64,000 bases of DNA. Source: Haemaphysalis longicornis. Its lineage: Eukaryota > Arthropoda > Arachnida > Ixodida > Ixodidae. Numbering within the stretch: the first letter of the stretch is position 1; every line of letters starts with the position of its first letter. The translations under genes and the position numbers were made by a program. Location of the stretch: contig CM023453.1 of the NCBI GenBank assembly GCA_013339765.2, positions 91,853,767 through 91,917,766 on the forward strand, written 5' to 3'. The notes under the pieces were generated by a model, which worked only from the letters and a program-made list of their open reading frames with translations, searched no databases and had not been told where the DNA came from. This document shows positions 25,301 through 34,300 of the stretch, piece by piece.

Positions 25301-28300
25301 CGTTTTTTTTTTTTTAAAGAAGCTTCTGAAGTAAATTTTAGTTTTCCAAAAAGATAAAAATGAACCAGCTTCGTGCTTGTCCGAAACAGCTCTGAGATGC
25401 TCACAGACACGAGCTCACTTTTGTGCGCAGAGGTTGCGAGGTGTCTCACTGGACTTTTTTCTTCCCCGTCCTGTCTGCCTACGAGATACATGCTGCGGTT
25501 ACGACTGGCTTAGATGGGAAGGATTGAGTTTCTGACACCATGCCAGCTCAATGGCTGAACACTGGTGCTGCCGATTTCACCTGTCACTGCCCCCTCGCAG
25601 AAGGGTAAAAAAAAAAGCAGGGGGTGGGGGGAAATAAATTTCCCACTTTTCAAACGGGAGCCACAAGTACTACTTCAGGCAATGCTGCAAACTCGCTAGT
25701 CCACCCACAGAGAAAAAGCAGCAACGAGAGGTCACAGGCGCAACCAAAGGAGCTCATCACCGAGGCAATCAGCAAATGCTTTAGAGCCCACACCCAGAGG
25801 CCCCTGCCCAAGTTGCAAAATGAAGAGCGTGCATCCGAGCCCCCTTCAACTGATGGATGCATTTATTTTGTTGACGCTGATGGGCTCCTCTGACCTTTTG
25901 TGTTAAAAGTGGTGGAAGTACGCGGTGGCGGAATGGATTATCATATTCACCAGAACCCCATTTTTTGCCGACATGGCTTTGCAGCTTTAGCAAAGCTGTG
26001 TGGAAAAAGTAAATGTACATGTTCCGACTCCAAGCAGCAGCTTCCGACCAGAATATTTCGCAGGAGCGAATGCACCTTTCGGCCAGCCTTTCGGATACAT
26101 ACGACACGGCCCTTCAGTGGTTCAGCAGCTGTTGATAGGTGAGGGGGGCCGTTAACAAAGAACCCAGGCATAGCCAATACGGGGATGGACAAACCAGGTC
26201 TCGAATTCGTCCAAGTGAAAACTTCACTTTTTCAGGAAATATGCCAGGAATAGAATTTGCAGGGTAAAGGCATCCCGGGGTGGCTGGCTTAGGTCTTTCT
26301 GTGGTGTCTACTTGTGTTCTCGCTCAAGAAATCCCAACAGAAGCCCTTCCCTCCCCTCTCTTTTTTGTGGCAATAAGGTTGCAAGGAACATTCCGGAACT
26401 TTCTGATCACGAATTTCAGTGAAAACTAAGCAAGCACAGATGGAGCTGTGGTGAGGCTGAGGAAAAGCGAGAAGGGGGGCGGGGCAAGTGCTGGTGCGGC
26501 TTGTGGGGGGGGGGGGGGCAACTTTTGCACCCCCCTGCCGACACCCATGACTCTGGTGAAATAGGCTAACACATACATATACCACTTTTCCCTGCTCACT
26601 TCTTGCTCATTCCCGGGACACACCTTTTAAACGAAATTTCTAGTCTGTACCTTGTAATGTCCATTGGTAAAAATGGTAAAGGTGGTAAAGGTCTGACTCA
26701 ACCATTGGACTCCACAATATAAACTTGCACAGCCATAAGAACCCAAGAACAAAAAAGACTAGCAAATATTTCTCTCTGCAACCCCTATCATGTGACAACG
26801 CACTCACCTGTTAAGGTAACGCATCACGACGTCGTCCACTTCCTCGTCGTGGAACAGGGTTGTTACCCTGGGTGAGAAAACAGTGCTGCCTCAATTTCAG
26901 CCCAAGATAAAGAACAGACTAACTGTGAGTGAAATGTATGCTGACAACTGATAGCAAGGCTCCCGCCATCTTTTACCACTGACTCTGGACTGGACGTGTA
27001 GCATTTTTGTCACACACTACATTTTTGTCTCGTGCCACAGACAGCAACCAATGTCAACTTGTTCACATTGATTGATTGATTGAGGGGTTTAACGCGCCGA
27101 CGCAAGGCAGGCGATGAGGCGCGCCGTAGTGGAGGGCTCCGGATTAATTTTGACCACCTGGGGATCTTTATCGTGCGCCGAAAATCTCGTACACCACCGG
27201 GCGTTTTTGCTTTTCGCCTCCATCAGAAAAGCAGCCGCCGCGGCCGGGAATCGAACCCGCGACCTCGTGCTTAGCAGCGCAACTGCGCCTTAGCCACTGA
27301 GCCACCGCGGCGAGTATCAACTTGTTCACCTTTTTCTGCTTCTGTGCACTGCATTCAGCTTAACATACCGTTTTCTTTTTGCAAAGCGATAACTAAAATG
27401 TTTTTCTGAGGAAGTGAGAAAGGGGAGTGAGTGTCAGGGCAGTGGAAATGTACCAGAGTTGAGCGAAAATGCGAAACTTCCACATATTCGCTGTCTTTCA
27501 ATGCAGGCTTTAAAGTGCATCCACCTAGTCTGAAATACTATTGCCAATTTTCAAAAACTTTTACAACAGACAAAAAGGAATAAACGCCGGAAAGATAATA
27601 AGCATTCCAGAAATGGTAGCTACAGCGTCATAACTGCAGTTTGTCCCCTTTTCAACAAGTAAATGGCACTCATGTTACCCTCGTAGAAACATTTTCCTGA
27701 AAGCAACCTGCATGTTTATGTGCGACGTGTGTTAAAGCTGAACCAACAGTCCACTACCCACATGTGAAATGAAAATGACCAATTCCGCTTTTCTGAAGCA
27801 AGTCCTTCAGGCATGCATTAATACAGCAAGCAGTTTTCCCCCTTCTTGAGGCTCCTTAGAGACTACCGGACTCAAAGCTAGCAATATCACTGCACCCCAG
27901 TGCCCCTCGCTGATTGCTGTAAGCAAAGCAATGGCTAACTGAGTGAAAAACTACAAACTCCGCACAAATTGAGAAGCGCATGCCATTCAAGAAAGCGCAG
28001 AATGCAAGCACAGTACCTTCGTTCAGCACGCCGGCAGACAGACCGGGCAATGTGGAGGGCAGCTCCAGCGGGGCTTCCGGACTTTGAGAATAGAAGAATG
28101 AAAGAGAAAGAGGAGACACTCAAGCAGATTTCCTCACACATGGATGTGCTCACACATGTTACGGCTTGCACGCAGTAACGCATTTGTTCCTTCGTTTACC
28201 AAGAAACCCAGCTCTGCCGGAACTAATTTCAGGAAGAAAAAAAAACAGAAAGAAAGAGGGAGGAAACTTATTCTTCCAAGAACCCTTTAAGGGGGGACGT

Positions 28301-31300
28301 GGCTCTTACAACAATTTCCTTTAAATGTTAATGAACACTGTGAAACTTGTCGACTTCCTGCTTTTTTCCCACTCATTTCGAACATGCCATTATTTTGTTA
28401 GTCAGTCAATTAGCTCCCGAGATAATCAGAGATGATTTGTAATTTTTGGAGAAACAATGGACAAAACAGGGTTGGTCATAAAACTGTACTCTTTGTATTT
28501 TCCAACACTGTGATCCCTGGTGAATGCAATAAATGAAGTGTTTTTTTTTAATGCGTTGCCTGGAACAAATTTTACAGCTCATTAAACTTTGGTGTTTGAA
28601 ATGGGCATTTGAAATGGTTCCTTGCCACTGGTGCCACCAGAGTTTATTGAGCTGTAAAATTAGCTGCTCCAAGCGATGTATCAAAAAACTGTTTCATTTG
28701 TTGCATTCACCAGGCTCTATAGTATTGAAAAATATAAAGATTACAGTTTTATGGACCAACACTGTTTTGTCTATTGTTCCTCCAAAATGGACTAATTCTC
28801 TCTAATTATCTTGGGACTTAAGTGACAGACTGAAAAATAATGGCACGTTTGAAAAGTTTGAAAGACTCAAAAGTTTCACAGAGTTTACCTAAAACTAAAA
28901 GAGGTTGTGTTACCCGTGTCACCCCTAAAGGGTGCCTTCTTTGCAGGCTTTGAAGCGGATGCAATCTGAGAGAAGACACAACAAGATAGTGCTAAGCGTT
29001 CATCCTGGGTGACTTTTACAGCAAAAATTTCTCACGCTGGGGAAGTTAAGATATATCAGTATAACACTTCAAAAAAACATGTTAGACAGAACATTCACTT
29101 CCTTTACATGTTAGAAAATCCTGACTCGAATATCATTTGTACGCCAAAACAAACTGCATCCCGTTCTTCACGATTTCATTCTTGGCTTTCTTCTTTTTTT
29201 TTTTTTTTTGAGGCATGGATAGTCAAACTTCCTACAGTTCTGCATCATTTTCTCCTCTTACACAGTGACTTTCCAGCAAAGATGTCTGCTAGATATACGC
29301 TAATGAATAAGCAGCTACAATCTGCCATAAGAAATAACAAAATTAGATTCCCCACAGGACTACACCCAGCTTCACAGAATACACAAGATGAGATAGAAGT
29401 AACAAGATGCCTAAATTTCCTATTCACACACAAAAAAAAAGGGAACGTGTAAAGCCTTGTGTCCAGTCAGCTTCACTGAGGCAAAGGATACATCATTATC
29501 AGCAGCAGCATAAGCCTGTCTACGCCCACTACAGGGCAATGGCCTCTCCCATAGATCTCCGATTATCTCAGTGCTGTGCTACCTGCGACCAATTTATCCC
29601 CGCAAACTTCTTGATCTCGTCTGCCCATCTAACTTTCTGCTGCCCTCTACCACACTTTCCTTCTCTAGGGATCCACTCTGTTACCCTTAAAGGCCAACTG
29701 CACTCAAATTTCACCTTGACCAAATTTATTTTCAATGCGTAGTAAGTACCCCCAAATCAGCTGGGACACAAGTGGTAGCCCTGTGAAACGCCTCGTTAAT
29801 CAGTCAGAAGCGTCTAAAAAAAGCTCCGCCGCAGACCACGCTGCACCTGCCGGCGGATCGTGTAAACAGCCATGACGCGCCTGTGACGTTTCATTTCAGC
29901 TGACGGGGGCTTCTTTGTCTGGCCAACCACGCACCTAAAGAGCCGGTCAAGCTCTGCTGCGCACATGTAACCCATTTGCTGCCCCGTGCGCACGTAGAGC
30001 TTGTGTGCAGACTTTCTCCTGAGCTGGTGACCGCCCGGCCGCTTGCTGGACGGCTGCAACGTCACTGCAATGGCCGCGCTCTCCTCGGTTTTGGTTTCAA
30101 AATCGCCGATTTTTTCTAACCGCTTGCGGCATCCACACGCGTATTTCAATTGTTGTATTTTGCATGTTGCTTTTTTTTGCCAGCAGACTGTACGGAAATT
30201 CAAGAGGTCAAAATTTTGAGTGCAGTTGGCCTTTAATGACCAACAGTTATCTTGCCTTCGCCTTACATGCCCTGCCCGCGCCCATTTCTTCTTCTTAATT
30301 CCTACTAATATGTCCTTAACATGCGCTTGTTCCCTGACACACCTTGCTACCCGCCGGGGTGGCTCAGTGGCTATGGCGTTGTGCTACTGAGCACGAGGAA
30401 GTGGGTTCGATTCTTGCCCGCGGTGGCCGCTTTTCTGATGGAGGCGAAAAACAAAAACACCCGTGTGTACAAGATTTTGGCGCACGTTAAAGATCCCCAG
30501 GTGGACAAAATTAATCCGGAGCCTTTCACTACGGCACGGCTCATCGCCTGCGTTGTGTCAGTGTGACAATCCATCCAACCCACTCTGCTCTCTTCTTGTC
30601 CCTCAACGTTACACCTATCATCTTCCGTTCCATTGCTTGCTGAGCCGCCCTCAATTCAAGTTGAACCCTGTTAGTGAGCCTCCAAATTTGTTTTCTAGAT
30701 GAGTACTGGTAAGATGCAGCTGTCATACACTTTCTTCTTCAGGTACACTGGTAGGCTGCCTTTCATTATCGGGCATTCAGGCAGGCATTCTCAGATAAAG
30801 GATACTACAGGCAATTTAAGTATTGTCCGCGGAGATTCTCTCGAAAAATCCAACAGTACATTCCCACTACAGCGTCAATTTCTTTCTGCAAGTGTTCATT
30901 CTCAAAAGCAAAGTGCTTCTCATGCCATGGGTGTGGAACATGTGACCTTACAGGGAGAATAAAATTCTTGAGCGGAGGCAGGCTTGCGGAATGTGCGTCG
31001 ATCCACTGCTCCAATTCCTTGATGTGCTCAGCAGGAAATTCTGTCTTTACTGTAGAAATGAATGAAAAAAGAAAGAAAGAAAAAAGAAACAAAGGCAGCA
31101 TGAAAGCAATGCCAAATTCACCCAAAAAACGATTCAGTCTATTTCATTAAATCCATTTTCAATCATGAATGGTTAGCATCAAGGCTTGTGCAACAGTTAT
31201 GGAGCGCCACACTTCCTATCTACACTGTCTTCTTGTACAGTGCACAGTGCACTTTTCTACAACCGAGGCGTTTGTACTTCCAGTATTCTACTGCCCTGGT

Positions 31301-34300
31301 CTGAAGCATGGAGGAAAGAAAGCTTAGGGGAGGTCCCAGTGGTCACCAACAAATTGGGAGAAGTGAGGAGGAGGTCACTTGGTTTTTCTCACGCTCATCG
31401 GAGGTCACTGGCAATGGTATCCTAGCAATGGTGCCGAAAGCCCGGCTTGCCGAGCGGAGACGAAGCAGATGATAGTAGAGTGAGCTAAGGGGGTGGCGCG
31501 TGTGCACAAAATACAGTAAAAGATTGTTAAAGGAGTACTGACAGCAATTTTCGGCTTTAATATTATTGCACAGTTCACTTCCTTTACACAACAGAATACC
31601 CTGGCTGAAATATGAGCGGCCTGCGACGCGAAGAACATACTTCAATTGGATCTCATTTGTCGCGCCGACGGAGCAGCGCGCGGAGCGGCACTCAGCAAAT
31701 GGACATCAGCGTGACATCATCCCGTGAAAGCCAAAAGAAGTGACGCGACAGCGCTCATCAAAAACTCGTGACGTCACTTCGCGCGCGCGGCCTTGCGAGC
31801 GGCGAGCGTGCGCCGGTGCATTCACAAATGGGTGCACGTAGCCAGAGCTACAGGCATAACCGCTGCCCAGAAAGGCACTGTTGGCAAAAATAAAGTTCCA
31901 CACACGGGAAAGGAAGCGATAATATGGCCTGGAATCACAATAGAAGACGCCATCAGGACTTTTATTGAAAGCAGTCATCAAATTTCCGCCGCAACGGTAG
32001 GCCTAGCACCTTCAGGCAGCTCAGCCATTCAGCTCCGGCGGCGGCGTGGTCGAAACAACGCCCTTACTGGCCTCTGCAGTGTTTTGATGTCCGCACAAAG
32101 CAGTGAGGTCATGCCGGGATTCTGTCATATGCGCCTTTCGGGATGAAAGCGCGGGAATTTGAAACAAACGATTTTCAGGCCGTTCAATGTAACTAATTAT
32201 TGTGCACTGATGTATTCAAAGTGCTGTTTTGGGTTCGCCAGACCATTAAGCATCGATAAAAGCAATAAAAGTGGAACATAAAATTTTCATGTCAGTACTC
32301 CTTTAAGGAGGTACACTGGTCTTGAAACAACTTCTAATTTTCAAGTAAACTTTGTGAAACTTGTCAGCCTTGCTGCGTTTTTCCCACTGATTTCAAATAT
32401 GCCATATTTTTTTGAGTTGGTCAATTAGTTCCCAAGATAATTAGAGATAATCAGCCAATTTTGGTCAAACAATAGACAGAACAGTGTTGGTCATAAAACT
32501 GTAGTCTTTATATTTTACAATACTATGAACACTGGTGATGCAATAATCGAAGCAGTTTTTTGATGCATCGCATGGAACTACTTTCACAGATCATTAAACT
32601 TTGGCAGCAACAGCGGCAAGGAACCATTTTAAGTGCCCATTTCAAACACCGAAGTTTAATGAGCTGTAAAATCAGTTCCGAGTGCTGCATCAAGAAACTG
32701 CTTCAATTAATGCATTTACCAGTGTTCGTAGTATAGGAAAATATAAAGATTACAGTTTTATGACCAAGACTGTTCTGTCTATTGTTTGACTAAAAATGGC
32801 TAATTATCTCTAATTATCTTGGGAACTAATTGATCGACTCCAGAAATAATGGCATATTTGAAATCAGTGGGAAAAAAGCAGCAAGACTGACAAGTATCAC
32901 AAAGTTTACTTTGTGAAGGGGTGGTAAAGGGTGAAAGGGTAAAATCAATCTAAATCTCACTTGGCGGCCATTACGGGAGACACACTCTTTGCAAATTCTG
33001 TCGATGAGGACGCAAGTGCAGTGGTGTGTGTGGAGAATTGACTAATTAGGGCATCATCAGAAGTAAGACGCGCAGAACATGATGCTGCGCCGTCCACTCA
33101 AACGTCACAGCCAGATCAAATGCTGCTTGTTTTTTCTTCAGTTTTCAAGAAGTGACGATGAGGCTTCCCACTACACTCATTAGTTAGAACGCAAAGTGCT
33201 GAATGTCGCCTTTAGGGACGTAAGGCAGGCAGCAAGCACTGCCTTTTTTCAAGAATCAAAGTGCTGACACGCCCCTATGGCTATCCAGTTGCAGTGTCCC
33301 ATCGTTATTGTTCACTTTCGTTAGTTCGAACTTTTATCAATTCAAACTGAGATGACGTCCCCTTGCAGTGCGAATTCACTGTACAAGCAAAGAAGGGGGC
33401 CGTCTGAGATGGTGTTCCCCGCTCCCGTAGAGGTGAGCTTTTCTTTACACCATAATCTGAAGACATTTAAAAAGAACCACTATGCCACCAAGTCTACTAC
33501 TTCATACCCAAATATTTTGTTTGAAATTTTTCTGTCAGCACTTCTCAGGTGTAGCCAGATGAGGAATAGTAGCTATTATCTAGAAACGTGTTGTGCACTT
33601 TCAATTACAAATAATGAGACGCTAAAGTTACTTACTCGTGTTTGTACTGAATCGAAAACATTTTGTGCATTTTTTGTTTCTTTCTTCTGTCTTTTTCAAA
33701 AGTTTGTTTTGTTATGGGGCATAGAAGAAGAGCGAAGAAGAAGGGACATAGAAGAAGAGCGATTGCACGAGTATGATAGCAAAAGCGCTTGTTCACAAAA
33801 GTATCACAAAAATTTTACAGCACAATACTGCAAACCACATGCTCTCTGCCATGTTCTGCAGACAGGCAGTCATATTATTGCATACATGGCCTTTCACAGC
33901 CTACCATGGCATATAATTAAGTGCATAATGAAATGTCAGTATAAGCACGAAAAGGTAGCAATCAACAATAGCTTTCCCGCTGATTGGGTGTTTCCAGTGA
34001 ATGTACCTTGCAAAATTTAGCGCTCGAAAAATATTTCAGTATTCCTTTCGATTGAATCCATGAAATACCGAGCTTGCAAATGAACGGCAGTGTACAGTAT
34101 GTGTGTCTTTGTGCAGCACCTGAACAATGAATGTGAGACTTCCAAACAACACCAGGTAGGAAATCTCACTTCAAACAATGGTAAAATAATGTCTTCATTA
34201 AATAATGTCTTCAATAAAATAATATCTTCATTAGGGACTCACCATGGCCTGCGGTAACACACTGCCACACGGTGACTTCAATTGTACCACTTACGTGTGA

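Larger units (their letters stand above)
29485..30800 (-). mobile_element. RTE/BovB-like LINE 3' region, interrupted by T4 and a SINE
   Basis: Minus-strand pieces in order: AQQAMERKMIGVTLRDKKRA (30660-30590 region, the thumb 'AQRAMERxMLGVxLRD' block), [SINE 30345-30560], [T4], then VTEWIPREGKCGRGQQKVRW and ADEIKKFAGINW near 29690-29610. The 3' end near 29485 runs into 'atcattatcagcagc'. It lies in an MMAB intron, same strand as the gene. Confidence 0.72.

Noticed and set aside
25624..25893. 89-codon open frame in the last MMAB intron
   Set aside because: No motif, no splice or promoter context.
27240..27316. Functional tRNA gene on the minus strand
   Set aside because: It is the head of a SINE whose body and tail follow; the same unit recurs at 30.35 kb.
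33352..34020. 222-codon plus-strand open frame
   Set aside because: Antisense within an MMAB intron, low-complexity stretches, no recognisable motif, composition like surrounding noncoding DNA.
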